Under the pieces are notes generated by a model. That model had not been told where the DNA came from, ran no database searches, and saw nothing but the letters and a program-made list of their open reading frames with translations. A stretch of DNA of 64,000 nt. Origin: Hydractinia symbiolongicarpus (Eukaryota > Cnidaria > Hydrozoa > Anthoathecata > Hydractiniidae). Position numbers and translations under genes: made by a program. Shown here piece after piece: positions 52,557 through 63,426 of this stretch (the first letter of the stretch is position 1; each line of letters opens with the position of its first letter). Location: positions 10,168,001 through 10,232,000 of the forward strand of contig NC_079881.1 in the NCBI RefSeq assembly GCF_029227915.1, in the 5' to 3' direction.

Positions 52557-53009
52557 TTGATGTTTCCGCGAAGCGAACCTCGGAAGAGCCTCTGTAGGTT
52601 CCATAGTGTAATGTTTAGCACTCAGGACTCTGAATCTTGCGATCCTAGTTCAAGTCTCGGTGGAATCTGTGCCGTTATTTGTGCCTCGGAAACACCTATT
52701 GGGCGTTTGGAAGCAACGGCACTTCAAATATTTTAGTCATTTGCAAGAAGACATTGTAATAACAACGTTCTTCTGAAATGCATCGGATTAGGGCACAGTG
52801 CCTTGTTAGCGCAGTAGGCAGCGCGTCAGTCTCATAATCTGAAGGTCGTGGGTTCGATCCTCACACAGGGCAAGACTTTTAAAAGCCGCAGTGAATCAAA
52901 TGTTTGACGCCTATTACAAAACTAGCAACTCAACAATGATTCCGCCCGGCCTCGAACCGGGGACCTTGCGCGTGTGAAGTGCACGTGATAACCGCTACAC
53001 TACGGAATC
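52503..53009. tRNA. Array unit 86: 5'-truncated Val(AAC)+, Gln(CUG)+, Met(CAU)+, Val(CAC)-
   Basis: Val+ fragment 52503-52556; Gln 52597-52668 (ATAGTGTAATGT); Met 52800-52872; Val- 52937-53009. A deletion of about 103 bp took the divergent spacer and the Val 5' part. Confidence 0.9.
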
Positions 53010-53101
53010 CAATGAATTTTGGAACCTATGACGAAGGAAAGCAATACAAGGCTAAAATAGCTAGAGAAAAAAGCAAAAAACATGTCGCTTGTTAGTTGCC
53101 A

Positions 53102-53627
53102 GATTCCGTAGTGTAGTGGTTATCACGTGCGCTTAACACGCGCAAGGTCCCCGGTTCGAGCCCGGGTGGAATCATTGATGTTTCCGCGAAGCGAACCTCG
53201 GAAGAGCCTCTGTAGGTTCCATGGTGTAATGGTTAGCACTCAGGACTCTGAATCCTGCGATCCGAGTTCAAGTCTCGGTGAAACCTGTGCCGTTAGTTGT
53301 GCCTCGGAAGCACCTATTGGGTGTTTGGAAGCAACGGCACTTCAAATATATTAGTCACTTGCAAGAAGACATTGTAATAACAACGTTCTTCTGAAATGCA
53401 TCGGATTAGGGCACAGTGCCTTGTTAGCACAGTAGGCAGCGCGTCAGTCTCATAATCTGAAGGTCGTGAGTTCGATCCTCACACAGGGCAAGGCTTTTAA
53501 AAGCCGCAGTGAATCAAATGTTTGACGCCTATTACAAAACTAGCAACTCAACAATGATCCCGCCCGGGCTCGAACCGGGAACCTTGCGCGTGTGAAGCGC
53601 ACGTGACAACCGCTACACTACGGAATC
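53102..53627. tRNA. Array unit 87: Val(AAC)+, Gln(CUG)+, Met(CAU)+, Val(CAC)-
   Basis: Val+ 53102-53174; Gln 53215-53286 (TGAAACC); Met 53418-53490 (TTAGCACAG); Val- 53555-53627 (GATCCCG side). Gln T4 lost (ATATATTAG). Confidence 0.9.
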
Positions 53628-53718
53628 CAATGAATTTTGGAACCTATGACGAAGGAAAGCAATACAAGGCTAAAATAGCTAGGGAAAAAAGCAAAAACAT
53701 GTCGCTTGTTAGTTGCCA

Positions 53719-53791
53719 GATTCCGTAGTGTAGTGGTTATCACGTACACTTAAAACGCGCAAGGTCCCCGGTTCGAGGCCGGGCGGAATCA
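53719..53791 (+). pseudogene. Val-type tRNA with AAA anticodon and broken stem (unit 88)
   Basis: Loop TTAAAAC and stem TACAC against GCGCA with two A-C mismatches. Probably not functional. Confidence 0.8.
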
Positions 53792-54244
53792 TTGATGTTT
53801 CCGCGAAACGAACCTCGGAAGAGCCTCTGTAGGTTCCATGGTGTAATGGTTAGCACTCAGGACTCTGAATCCTGCGATCCGAGTTCAAGTCTCGGTGGAA
53901 CCTGTGCCGTTAGTTGTGCCTCGGAAGCACCTATTGGGCGTTTGGAAGCAACGGCACTTCAAATATTTTAGTCATTTGCAAGAAGACATTGTAATAACAA
54001 CGTTCTTCTGAAATGCATCGGATTAGGGCACAGTGCCTTGTTAGCGCAGTAGGCAGCGCGTCAGTCTCATAATCTGAAGGTCGTGAGTTTGATCCTCACA
54101 CAGGGCAAGGCTTTTAAAAGCCGCAGTGAATCAAATGTTTGACGCCTATTACAAAACTAGCAACTTAACAATGATTCCGCCCGGGCTCGAACCGGGGAGT
54201 TTGCGCGTGTGAAGCGCACGTGATAACCGCTACACTACGGAATC
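53719..54244. tRNA. Array unit 88: Val body with AAA (damaged), Gln(CUG)+, Met(CAU)+, Val(CAC)-
   Basis: Val body 53719-53791; Gln 53832-53903; Met 54035-54107 (AGTTTGATCC); Val- 54172-54244. Confidence 0.9.
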
Positions 54245-54335
54245 CAATGAATTTTGGAACCTATGACGAAGGAAAGCAATACAAGGCTAAAATAGCTAGA
54301 GAAAAAAGCAAAAACATGTCGCTTGTTAGTTGCCA

Positions 54336-54861
54336 GGTTTCGTAGTGTAGTGGTTATCACGTGCGCTTTACACGCGCAAGGTCCCCCGTTCGAGCCCGGG
54401 CGGAATCATTGATGTTTCCGCGAAGCGAACCTCGGAAGAGCCTCTGTAGGTTCCATGGTGTAATGGTTAGCACTCAGGACTCTGAATCCTGCGATCCGAG
54501 TTCAAGTCTCGGTGGAACCTTTGCCGTTATTTGTGCCTCGGAAGCACCTATTGGGCGTTTGGAAGCAACGGCACTTGAAATATTTTAGTCATTTGCAAGA
54601 AGACATTGTAATAACAACGTTATTCTGAAATGCATCGGATTAGGGCACAGTGCCTTGTTAGCGCAGTAGGCAGCGCGTCAGTCTCATAATCTGAACGTCG
54701 TGAGTTCGATCCTCACACAGGGCAAGGCTTTTAAAAGCCGCAGTGAATCAAATGTTTGACGCCTATTACAAAACTAGCAACTCAACAATGATTCCGCCCG
54801 GGCTCGAACCGGGGACCTTGCGCGTGTGAAGCGCACGTGATAACCGCTACACTACGGAATC
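54336..54861. tRNA. Array unit 89: Val(UAC)+, Gln(CUG)+, Met(CAU)+, Val(CAC)-
   Basis: Val+ 54336-54408 (GGTTTCG acceptor, two changes); Gln 54449-54520; Met 54652-54724; Val- 54789-54861 canonical. Confidence 0.91.
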
Positions 54862-54952
54862 CAATGAATTTTGGAACCTATGACGAAGGAAAGCAATACA
54901 AGGCTAAAATAGCTAGGGAAAAAAGCAAAAACATGTCGCTTGTTAGTTGCCA

Positions 54953-55025
54953 GATTCCGTAGTGTAGTGGTTATCACGTGCACTTCACACGCGCAAGGTC
55001 CCCGGTTCGAGCCCGGGCAGAATCA
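54953..55025 (+). tRNA. tRNA-Val(CAC) in the + strand position (unit 90)
   Basis: Loop TTCACAC on the plus strand, elsewhere found only on the minus strand. The stem TGCAC/GCGCA has one mismatch, and the acceptor has CAGAATC. Either a point change or gene conversion from Val(-). Confidence 0.85.
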
Positions 55026-55478
55026 TTGATGTTTCCGCGAAGCGAACCTCGGAAAAGCCTCTGTAGGTTCCATGGTGTAATAGTTAGCAGTCAGGACTCT
55101 GAATCCTGCGATCCGAGTTTAAGTCTCGGTGGAACCTGTGCCGTTAGTTGTGCCTCGGAAGCACCTATTGGGCGTTTGGAAGCAACGGCACTTGAAATAT
55201 TTTAGTCATTTGCAAGAAGACATTGTAATAACAACGTTCTTCTGACATGCATCGGATTAGGGCACAGTGCCTTGTTAGCGCAGTAGGCAGCGCGTCAGTC
55301 TCATAATCTGAAGGTTGTGAGTTCGATCCTCACACAGGGCAAGGCTTTTAAAAGCCGCAGTGAATCAAATGTTTGACGCCTATTACAAAACTAGCAACTC
55401 AACAATGATTCCTCCCGGGCTCGAACCGGGGACCTTGCGCGTGTGAAGCGCACGTGATAACCGCTACACTACGGAATC
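54953..55478. tRNA. Array unit 90: Val(CAC) on the + strand, Gln(CUG)+, Met(CAU)+, Val(CAC)-
   Basis: Val+ 54953-55025 with CAC; Gln 55066-55137 (TAATAGTTAGCAG D arm); Met 55269-55341; Val- 55406-55478. Confidence 0.91.
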
Positions 55479-55569
55479 CAATGAATTTTGGAACCTATGA
55501 CGAAGGAAAGCAAAACAAGGCTAAAATAGCTAGAGAAAAAAGCAAAAACATGTCGCTTGTTAGTTGCCA

Positions 55570-56097
55570 GATTCCGTAGTGTAGTGGTTATCACGTGCGC
55601 TTAACACGCGCAAGGTCCCCGGTTCGAGCCCGGGCGGAATCATTGATGTTTCCGCCAAGCGAACCTCGGAAGAGCCTCTGTAGATTCCATGGTGTAATGG
55701 TTAGCACTCAGGACTCTGAATCCTGCGATCCGAGTTCAAGTCTCGGTGGAACCTGTGCCGTTAGTTGTGCCTCGGAAGCACCTATTGGGCGTTTGGAAGC
55801 AACGGCACGTCAATTATATTATAGTCATTTGCAAGAAAACATTTTAATAACAACGTTCTTCTGAAATGAATCGGATTAGGGCACAGTGCCTTGTTAGCGC
55901 AGTAGGCAGCGCGTCAGTCTCATAATCTGAATGTCGTGAGTTCGATCCTCACACAGGGCAAGGCTTTTAAAAGCCGCAGTGAATCAAATGTTTGACGCCT
56001 ATTACAAAACTAGCAACTCAACAATGATTCCGCCCGGGCTCGAACCGGGGACCTTGCGCGTGTGAAGCGCACGTGATAACTGCTACACTACGGAATC
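55570..56097. tRNA. Array unit 91: Val(AAC)+, Gln(CUG)+, Met(CAU)+, Val(CAC)-
   Basis: Val+ 55570-55642; Gln 55683-55754 (GATTCCA); Met 55888-55960; Val- 56025-56097. Gln T4 replaced by ATTATATTATAG, 2 bp longer. Confidence 0.91.
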
Positions 56098-56188
56098 CAA
56101 TGAATTTTGGAACCGATGACGAAGGAAAGCAATACAAGGCTAAAATAGCTAGAGAAAAAAGCAAAAACATGTCGCTTGTTAGTTGCCA

Positions 56189-56714
56189 GATTCCGTAGTG
56201 TAGTGGTTATCACGTGCGATTAACACGCGCAAGGTCCCCGGTTCGAGCCCGGGCGGAATCATTGATGTTTCCGCGAAGCGAACCTCGGAAGAGCCTCTGT
56301 AGGTTCCATGGTGTAATGGTTAGCACTCAGGACTCTGAATCCTGCGATCCGAGTTCAAGTCTCGGTGGAACCTGTGCCGTTAGTTGTGCCTCGGAAGCAC
56401 CTATTGGGCGTTTGAAAGCAACGGCACTTGAAATATTTTAGTCAATTGCAAGAAGACATTGTAATAACAACGTTCTTCTGAAATGCATCGAATTAGGGCA
56501 CAGTGCCTTGTTAGCGCAGTAGGCAGCGCGTCAGTCTCATAATCTGAAGGTCGTGAGTTCGATCCTCACACAGGGCAAGGCTTTTAAAAGCCGCAGTGAA
56601 TCAAATGTTTGACGCCTATTACAAAACTAGCAACTCAACAATGATTCCGCCCGGGCTCGAACCGGGGACCTTGCGCGTATGAAGCGCACGTGATAACCGC
56701 TACACTACGGAATC
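56189..56714. tRNA. Array unit 92: Val(AAC)+, Gln(CUG)+, Met(CAU)+, Val(-) body with CAU
   Basis: Val+ 56189-56261 (A31-G39 mismatch); Gln 56302-56373; Met 56505-56577; Val- 56642-56714 with anticodon CAU. Starts the 5-unit block repeated at unit 97. Confidence 0.93.
56642..56714 (-). tRNA. Val-type tRNA body with methionine anticodon CAU (unit 92)
   Basis: On the minus strand the loop is TTCATAC, anticodon CAT (56679-56681). Body, stems and both promoter boxes are canonical. CAU is the main identity signal for methionyl-tRNA synthetase, so this tRNA could accept methionine; that is inference. Confidence 0.9.
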
Positions 56715-56805
56715 CAATGAATTTTGGAACCTATGACGAAGGAAAGCAATACAAGGCTAAAATAGCTAGAGAAAAAAGCAAAAACATGTCGCTTGTTAGT
56801 TGCCA

Positions 56806-57331
56806 GATTCCGTAGTGTAGTGGTTATCACGTGCGCGTTACACGCGCAAGGTCCCCGGTTCGAGCCCGGGCGGAATCATTGATGTTTCCGCGAAGCGAAC
56901 CTCGGAAGAGCCTCTGTAGGTTCCATGGTGTAATGGTTAGCACTCAGGACTCTGAATCCTGCGATCCGTGTTCAAGTCTCGGTGGAACCTGTGCCGTTAG
57001 TTGTGCCTCGGAAGCACCTATTGGGCGTTTGGAAGCAACGGCACTTCAAATATTTTAGTCATTTGCAAGAAGACATTGTAATAACAACGTTCTTCTGAAA
57101 TGCATCGGATTAGGGCACAGTGCCTTGTTAGCGCAGTAGGCAGCGCGTCAGTCTCATAATCTGAAGGTCGTGAGTTCGATCCTCACACAGGGCATGGTTT
57201 TTAAAAGCCGCAGTGAATCAAATGTTTGACGCCTATTACAAAACTAGCAACTCAACAATGATTTCGCCCGGGCTCGAAACGGGGACCTTGCGCGTGTGAA
57301 GCGCACGTGATAACTGCTACACTACGGAATC
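56806..57331. tRNA. Array unit 93: Val(UAC)+, Gln(CUG)+, Met(CAU)+, Val(CAC)-
   Basis: Val+ 56806-56878 (loop GTTACAC); Gln 56919-56990 (CGTGTTCAAG); Met 57122-57194; Val- 57259-57331 (GGAAACGGG side of the T arm changed). Confidence 0.92.
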
Positions 57332-57422
57332 CAATGAATTTTGGAACCTATGACGAAGAAAAGCAATACAAGGCTAAAATAGCTAGAGATAAAAGCAAAA
57401 ACATGTCGCTTGTTAGTTGCCA

Positions 57423-57948
57423 GATTCCGTAGTGTAGTGGTTATCACGTACGCTTAACACGCGCAAGGTCCCCGGTTCGAGCCCGGGCGGAATCATTGAT
57501 GTTTCCGCGAAGCGAACCTCGGAAGAGCCTCTGTAGGTTCCATGGTGTAATGGTTAGCACTCAGGACTCTGAATCCTGCGATCCGTGTTCAAGTCTCGGT
57601 GGAACCTGTGCCGTTAGTTGTGCCTCGGAAGCACCTATTGGGCGTTTGGAAGCAACGGCACGTCAAATATTTTAGTCATTTGCAAGAAAACATTGTAATA
57701 ACAACGTTTTTCTGAAATGAATCGGATTAGGGCACAGTGCCTTGTTAGCGCAGTAGGCAGCGCGTCAGTCTCATAATCTGAATGTCGTGAGTTCGATCCT
57801 CACACAGGGCAAGGCTTTTAAAAGCCGCAGTGAATCAAATGTTTGACGCCTATTACAAAACTAGCAACTCAACAATGATTCCGCCCGGGCTCGAACCGGG
57901 GACTTTGCGCGTGTGAAGCGCACGTGATAACTGCTACACTACGGAATC
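57423..57948. tRNA. Array unit 94: Val(AAC)+, Gln(CUG)+, Met(CAU)+, Val(CAC)-
   Basis: Val+ 57423-57495 (TACGC stem, one mismatch); Gln 57536-57607; Met 57739-57811; Val- 57876-57948. Confidence 0.92.
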
Positions 57949-58039
57949 CAATGAATTTTGAAACCGATGACGAAAGAAAGCAATACAAGGCTATAATAGC
58001 TAGAGAAAAAAACAAAAACATGTCGCTTGTTAGTTGCCA

Positions 58040-58565
58040 GATTCCGTAGTGTAGTGGTTATCACGTGCGCTTAACACGCGCAAGGTCCCCGGTTCGAGCC
58101 CGGTCGGAATCATTGATGTTTCCGCGAAGCAAACCTCGGAAGAGCCTCTGTAGGTTCCATGGTGTAATGGTTAGCACTCAGGACTCTGAATCCTGCGATC
58201 CGAGTTCAAGTCTCGGTGGAACCTGTGCCGTTAGTTGTGCCTCGGAAGCACCTATTGGGCGTTTGGAAGCAACGGCACTTGAAATAATTTAGTCAATTGC
58301 AAGAAGACATTGCAATAACAACGTTCTTCTGAAATGCATCGGATTAGGGCACAGTGCCTTGTTAGCGCAGTAGGGAGCGCGTCAGTCTCATAATCTGAAG
58401 GTCGTGAGTTCGATCCTCACACAGGGCAAGGCTTCTAAAAGCCGCAGTGAATCAAATGTTTGACGCCTATTACATAACTAGCAACTCAACAATGATTCCG
58501 CCCGGGCTTGAACCGGGGACCTTGCGCGTATGAAGCGCACGTGATAACCGCTACACTACGGAATC
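58040..58565. tRNA. Array unit 95: Val(AAC)+, Gln(CUG)+, Met(CAU)+, Val(-) body with CAU
   Basis: Val+ 58040-58112; Gln 58153-58224; Met 58356-58428 (AGTAGGGAGC); Val- 58493-58565 with CAU. The T4 signals after Gln, after Met and after Val- are all mutated. Confidence 0.92.
58493..58565 (-). tRNA. Val-type tRNA body with methionine anticodon CAU (unit 95)
   Basis: CAT on the minus strand at 58530-58532. B box GTTCAAGCC still fits. Its T4 is mutated to TTAT. Confidence 0.88.
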
Positions 58566-58656
58566 CAATGAATTTTGGAACCTATGACGAAGGAAAGCAA
58601 TACAAGGCTAAAATAGCTAGAGATAAAAGCAAAAACATGTCGCTTGTTAGTTGCCA

Positions 58657-59182
58657 GATTCCGTAGTGTAGTGGTTATCACGTGCGCTTTACACGCGCAA
58701 GGTCCCCGGTTCGAGCCCGGGCGGAATCATGGATGTTTCCCCGAAGCGAACCTCGGAAGAGCCTCTGTAGGTTCCATGGTGTAATGGTTAGCACTCAGAA
58801 CTCTGAATCCTGCGATCGGAGTTCAAGTCTCGGTGGAACCTGTGCCGTTATTTGTGCCTCGGAAGCACCTATTGGGCGTTTGGAAGCAACGGCACTTCAA
58901 ATATTTTAGTCATTTGCAAGAAAACATTGTAATAACAACGTTCTTCTGAAATGAATCGGATTAGGGCACAGTGCCTTGTTAGCGCAGTAGGCAGCGCGTC
59001 AGTCTCATAATCTGAATGTCGTGAGTTCGATCCTCACACAGGGCAAGGCTTTTAAAAGCCGCAGTGAATCAAATGTTTGACGCCTATTACAAAACTAGCA
59101 ACTCAACAATGATTCCGCCCGGGCTCGAACCGGGGACCTTGCGCGTGTGAAGCGCACGTGATAACTGCTACACTACGGAATC
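58657..59182. tRNA. Array unit 96: Val(UAC)+, Gln(CUG)+, Met(CAU)+, Val(CAC)-
   Basis: Val+ 58657-58729; Gln 58770-58841 (CAGAA stem, one mismatch); Met 58973-59045; Val- 59110-59182. Confidence 0.92.
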
Positions 59183-59273
59183 CAATGAATTTTGGAACCG
59201 ATGACGAAGGAAAGCAATACAAGGCTAAAATAGCTAGAGAAAAAAGCAAAAACATGTCGCTTGTTAGTTGCCA

Positions 59274-59799
59274 GATTCCGTAGTGTAGTGGTTATCACGT
59301 GCGATTAACACGCGCAAGGTCCCCGGTTCGAGCCCGGGCGGAATCATTGATGTTTCCGCGAAGCGAACCTCGGAAGAGCCTCTGTAGGTTCCATGGTGTA
59401 ATGGTTAGCACTCAGGACTCTGAATCCTGCGATCCGAGTTCAAGTCTTGGTGGAACCTGTGCCGTTAGTTGTGCCTCGGAAGCACCTATTGGGCGTTTGG
59501 AAGCAACGGCACTTGAAATATTTTAGTCAATTGCAAGAAGACATTGTAATAACAACGTTCTTCTGAAATGCATCGAATTAGGGCACAGTGCCTTGTTAGC
59601 GCAGTAGGCAGCGCGTCAGTCTCATAATCTGAAGGTCGTGAGTTCGATCCTCACACAGGGCAAGGCTTTTAAAAGCCGCAGTGAATCAAATGTTTGACGC
59701 CTATTACAAAACTAGCAACTCAACAATGATTCCGCCCGGGCTCGAACCGGGGACCTTGCGCGTATGAAGCGCACGTGATAACCGCTACACTACGGAATC
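59274..59799. tRNA. Array unit 97: Val(AAC)+, Gln(CUG)+, Met(CAU)+, Val(-) body with CAU
   Basis: Val+ 59274-59346; Gln 59387-59458; Met 59590-59662; Val- 59727-59799 with CAU. Copy of unit 92 at 3085 bp. Confidence 0.93.
59727..59799 (-). tRNA. Val-type tRNA body with methionine anticodon CAU (unit 97)
   Basis: CAT at 59764-59766; canonical body. Duplicate of the unit 92 copy. Confidence 0.9.
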
Positions 59800-59890
59800 C
59801 AATGAATTTTGGAACCTATGACGAAGGAAAGCAATACAAGGCTAAAATAGCTAGAGAAAAAAGCAAAAACATGTCGCTTGTTAGTTGCCA

Positions 59891-60416
59891 GATTCCGTAG
59901 TGTAGTGGTTATCACGTGCGCGTTACACGCGCAAGGTCCCCGGTTCGAGCCCGGGCGGAATCATTGATGTTTCCGCGAAGCGAACCTCGGAAGAGCCTCT
60001 GTAGGTTCCATGGTGTAATGGTTAGCACTCAGGACTCTGAATCCTGCTATCCGTGTTCAAGTCTCGGTGGAACCTGTGCCGTTAGTTGTGCCTCGGAAGC
60101 ACCTATTGGGCGTTTGGAAGCAACGGCACTTCAAATATTTTAGTCATTTGCAAGAAGACATTGTAATAACAACGTTCTTCTGAAATGCATCGGATTAGGG
60201 CACAGTGCCTTGTTAGCGCAGTAGGCAGCGCGTCAGTCTCATAATCTGAAGGTCGTGAGTTCGATCCTCACACAGGGCATGGTTTTTAAAAGCCGCAGTG
60301 AATCAAATGTTTGACGCCTATTACAAAACTAGCAACTCAACAATGATTTCGCCCGGGCTCGAAACGGGGACCTTGCGCGTGTGAAGCGCACGTGATAACT
60401 GCTACACTACGGAATC
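59891..60416. tRNA. Array unit 98: Val(UAC)+, Gln(CUG)+, Met(CAU)+, Val(CAC)-
   Basis: Val+ 59891-59963 (GTTACAC loop); Gln 60004-60075; Met 60207-60279; Val- 60344-60416. Copy of unit 93. Confidence 0.92.
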
Positions 60417-60507
60417 CAATGAATTTTGGAACCTATGACGAAGAAAAGCAATACAAGGCTAAAATAGCTAGAGATAAAAGCAAAAACATGTCGCTTGTTA
60501 GTTGCCA

Positions 60508-61033
60508 GATTCCGTAGTGTAGTGGTTATCACGTACGCTTAACACGCGCAAGGTCCCCGGTTCGAGCCCGGGCGGAATCATTGATGTTTCCGCGAAGCGA
60601 ACCTCGGAAGAGCCTCTGTAGGTTCCATGGTGTAATGGTTAGCACTCAGGACTCTGAATCCTGCGATCCGTGTTCAAGTCTCGGTGGAACCTGTGCCGTT
60701 AGTTGTGCCTCGGAAGCACCTATTGGGCGTTTGGAAGCAACGGCACGTCAAATATTTTAGTCATTTGCAAGAAAACATTGTAATAACAACGTTTTTCTGA
60801 AATGAATCGGATTAGGGCACAGTGCCTTGTTAGCGCAGTAGGCAGCGCGTCAGTCTCATAATCTGAATGTCGTGAGTTCGATCCTCACACAGGGCAAGGC
60901 TTTTAAAAGCCGCAGTGAATCAAATGTTTGACGCCTATTACAAAACTAGCAACTCAACAATGATTCCGCCCGGGCTCGAACCGGGGACTTTGCGCGTGTG
61001 AAGCGCACGTGATAACTGCTACACTACGGAATC
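60508..61033. tRNA. Array unit 99: Val(AAC)+, Gln(CUG)+, Met(CAU)+, Val(CAC)-
   Basis: Val+ 60508-60580; Gln 60621-60692; Met 60824-60896; Val- 60961-61033. Copy of unit 94. Confidence 0.92.
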
Positions 61034-61124
61034 CAATGAATTTTGAAACCGATGACGAAAGAAAGCAATACAAGGCTATAATAGCTAGAGAAAAAAACAA
61101 AAACATGTCGCTTGTTAGTTGCCA

Positions 61125-61650
61125 GATTCCATAGTGTAGTGGTTATCACGTGCGCTTAACACGCGCAAGGTCCCCGGTTCGAGCCCGGTCGGAATCATTG
61201 ATGTTTCCGCGAAGCAAACCTCGGAAGAGCCTCTGTAGGTTCCATGGTGTAATGGTTAGCACTCAGGACTCTGAATCCTGCGATCCGAGTTCAAGTCTCG
61301 GTGGAACCTGTGCCGTTAGTTGTGCCTCGGAAGCACCTATTGGGCGTTTGGAAGCAACGGCACTTGAAATAATTTAGTCAATTGCAAGAAGACATTGCAA
61401 TAACAACGTTCTTCTGAAATGCATCGGATTAGGGCACAGTGCCTTGTTAGCGCAGTAGGGAGCGCGTCAGTCTCATAATCTGAAGGTCGTGAGTTCGATC
61501 CTCACACAGGGCAAGGCTTCTAAAAGCCGCAGTGAATCAAATGTTTGACGCCTATTACATAACTAGCAACTCAACAATGATTCCGCCCGGGCTTGAACCG
61601 GGGACCTTGCGCGTATGAAGCGCACGTGATAACCGCTACACTACGGAATC
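61125..61650. tRNA. Array unit 100: Val(AAC)+, Gln(CUG)+, Met(CAU)+, Val(-) body with CAU
   Basis: Val+ 61125-61197 (GATTCCA); Gln 61238-61309; Met 61441-61513; Val- 61578-61650 with CAU. Copy of unit 95, with the same three lost terminators. Confidence 0.92.
61578..61650 (-). tRNA. Val-type tRNA body with methionine anticodon CAU (unit 100)
   Basis: CAT at 61615-61617. Duplicate of the unit 95 copy, including the mutated T4. Confidence 0.88.
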
Positions 61651-61741
61651 CAATGAATTTTGGAACCTATGACGAAGGAAAGCAATACAAGGCTAAAATA
61701 GCTAGAGATAAAAGCAAAAACATGTCGCTTGTTAGTTGCCA

Positions 61742-62266
61742 GATTCCGTAGTGTAGTGGTTATCACGTGCGCTTTACACGCGCAAGGTCCCCGGTTCGAG
61801 CCCGGGCGGAATCATGGATGTTTCCCCGAAGCGAACCTCGGAAGAGCCTCTGTAGGTTCCATGGTGTAATGGTTAGCACTCAGAACTCTGAATCCTGCGA
61901 TCGGAGTTCAAGTCTCGGTGGAACCTGTGCCGTTATTTGTGCCTCGGAAGCACCTATTGGGCGTTTGGAAGCAACGGCACTTCAAATATTTTAGTCATTT
62001 GCAAGAAAACATTGTAATAACAACGTTCTTCTGAAATGCATCGGATTAGGGCACAGTGCCTTGTTAGCGCAGTAGGGAGCGCGTCAGTCTCATAATCTGA
62101 AGGTCGTGAGTTCGATCCTCACACAGAGAAGGCTTTTAAAAGCCGCAGTGAATCAAATGTTTGACGCCTATTACAAAACTAGCAACTCAACAATGATTCC
62201 GCCCGGGCTCGAATCGGGGACCTTGCGCGTGTGAAGCGCACGTGATAACCGCTAGACTACGGTATC
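61742..62266. tRNA. Array unit 101: Val(UAC)+, Gln(CUG)+, Met(CAU)+ damaged, Val(CAC)-
   Basis: Val+ 61742-61814; Gln 61855-61926; Met 62058-62129 has acceptor ACAGAGA with one base lost; Val- 62194-62266. Copy of unit 96 up to Met. Confidence 0.9.
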
Positions 62267-62357
62267 CAATGAATTTTGGAACCTATGACGAAGGAAAGCA
62301 ATACAAGGCTAAAATAGCTAGAGAAAAAAGCAAAAACATGTCGCTTGTTAGTTGCCA

Positions 62358-62883
62358 GATTCCGTAGTGTAGTGGTTATCACGTGCGCTTTACACGCGCA
62401 AGGTCCCCGGTTCGAGCCCGGGCGGAATCATTGATGTTTCCGCGAAGCGAACCTCGGAAGAGCCTCTGTAGGTTCCATGGTGTAATGGTTAGCACTCAGG
62501 ACTCTGAATCCTGCGATCCGAGTTCAAGTCTCAGTGGAACCTGTGCCGTTAGTTGTGCCTCGGAAGCACCTATTGGGCGTTTGCAAGCAACGGCACTTGA
62601 AATATTTTAGTCATTTGCATGAAGACATTGTAATAACAACGTTCTTTTGAAATGCATCGAATTAGGGCACAGTGCCTTGTTAGCGCAGTAGGCAGCGCGT
62701 CAGTCTCATAATCTGAAGGTCGTGAGTTCGATCCTCACACAGGGCAAGGCTTTTAAAAGCCGCAGTGAATCAAATGTTTGACACCTATTACAAAACTAGC
62801 AACTCAACAATGATTCCGCCCGGGCTCGAATCGGGGACCTTGCGCGTGTGAAGCGCCCGTGATAACCACTACACTAAGGAATC
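62358..62883. tRNA. Array unit 102: Val(UAC)+, Gln(CUG)+, Met(CAU)+, Val(CAC)-
   Basis: Val+ 62358-62430; Gln 62471-62542 (CTCAGTGG); Met 62674-62746; Val- 62811-62883 with several stem changes. Confidence 0.92.
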
Positions 62884-63407
62884 CAATGAATTTTGGAACC
62901 TATGACGAAGGAAAGCAATACAAGGCTAAAATAGCTAGAGAAAAAAGCAAAAACATGTCGCTTGTTAGTTTCCAGATTCCGTAGTGTAGTGGTTATCACG
63001 TGCGCTTAACACGCGCAAGGTCCCCGGTCCGAGCCCGGGCGGAATCATTGATGTTTCTGCGAAGCGAACCTCGGAGGAGCCTCTGTAGGTTCCATGGTGT
63101 AATGGTTAGCACTCAGGACTCTGAATCCTGCGATCCGAGTTCAAGTCTCGGTGGAACCTGTGCCGTTAGTTGTGCCTCGGAAGCACCTATTGGGCGTTTG
63201 GAAGCAACGGCACTTGAAATATTTTAGTCATTTCAAGAAGACATTGTAATAACAACGTTCTTCTGAAATGCATCGGATTAGGGCACAGTGCCTTGTTAGC
63301 GCAGTAGGCAGCGCGTCAGTCTCATAATCTAAAGGTCGTGAGTTCGATCCTCACACAGGGCAAGGCTTTTAAAAGCCGCAGTGAATCAAATGTTTGACGC
63401 CTATTAC

Positions 63408-63411
63408 AAAA
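63408..63411 (-). terminator. Pol III T4 terminator of Val(-) (model, unit 103)
   Basis: On the minus strand a T4 in GTTTTG follows the tRNA 3' end after 15 nt. It is kept in nearly all units; units 59, 67 and 72 lengthen it, while units 95 and 100 change it to GTTATG. Confidence 0.75.
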
Positions 63412-63426
63412 CTAGCAACTCAACAA

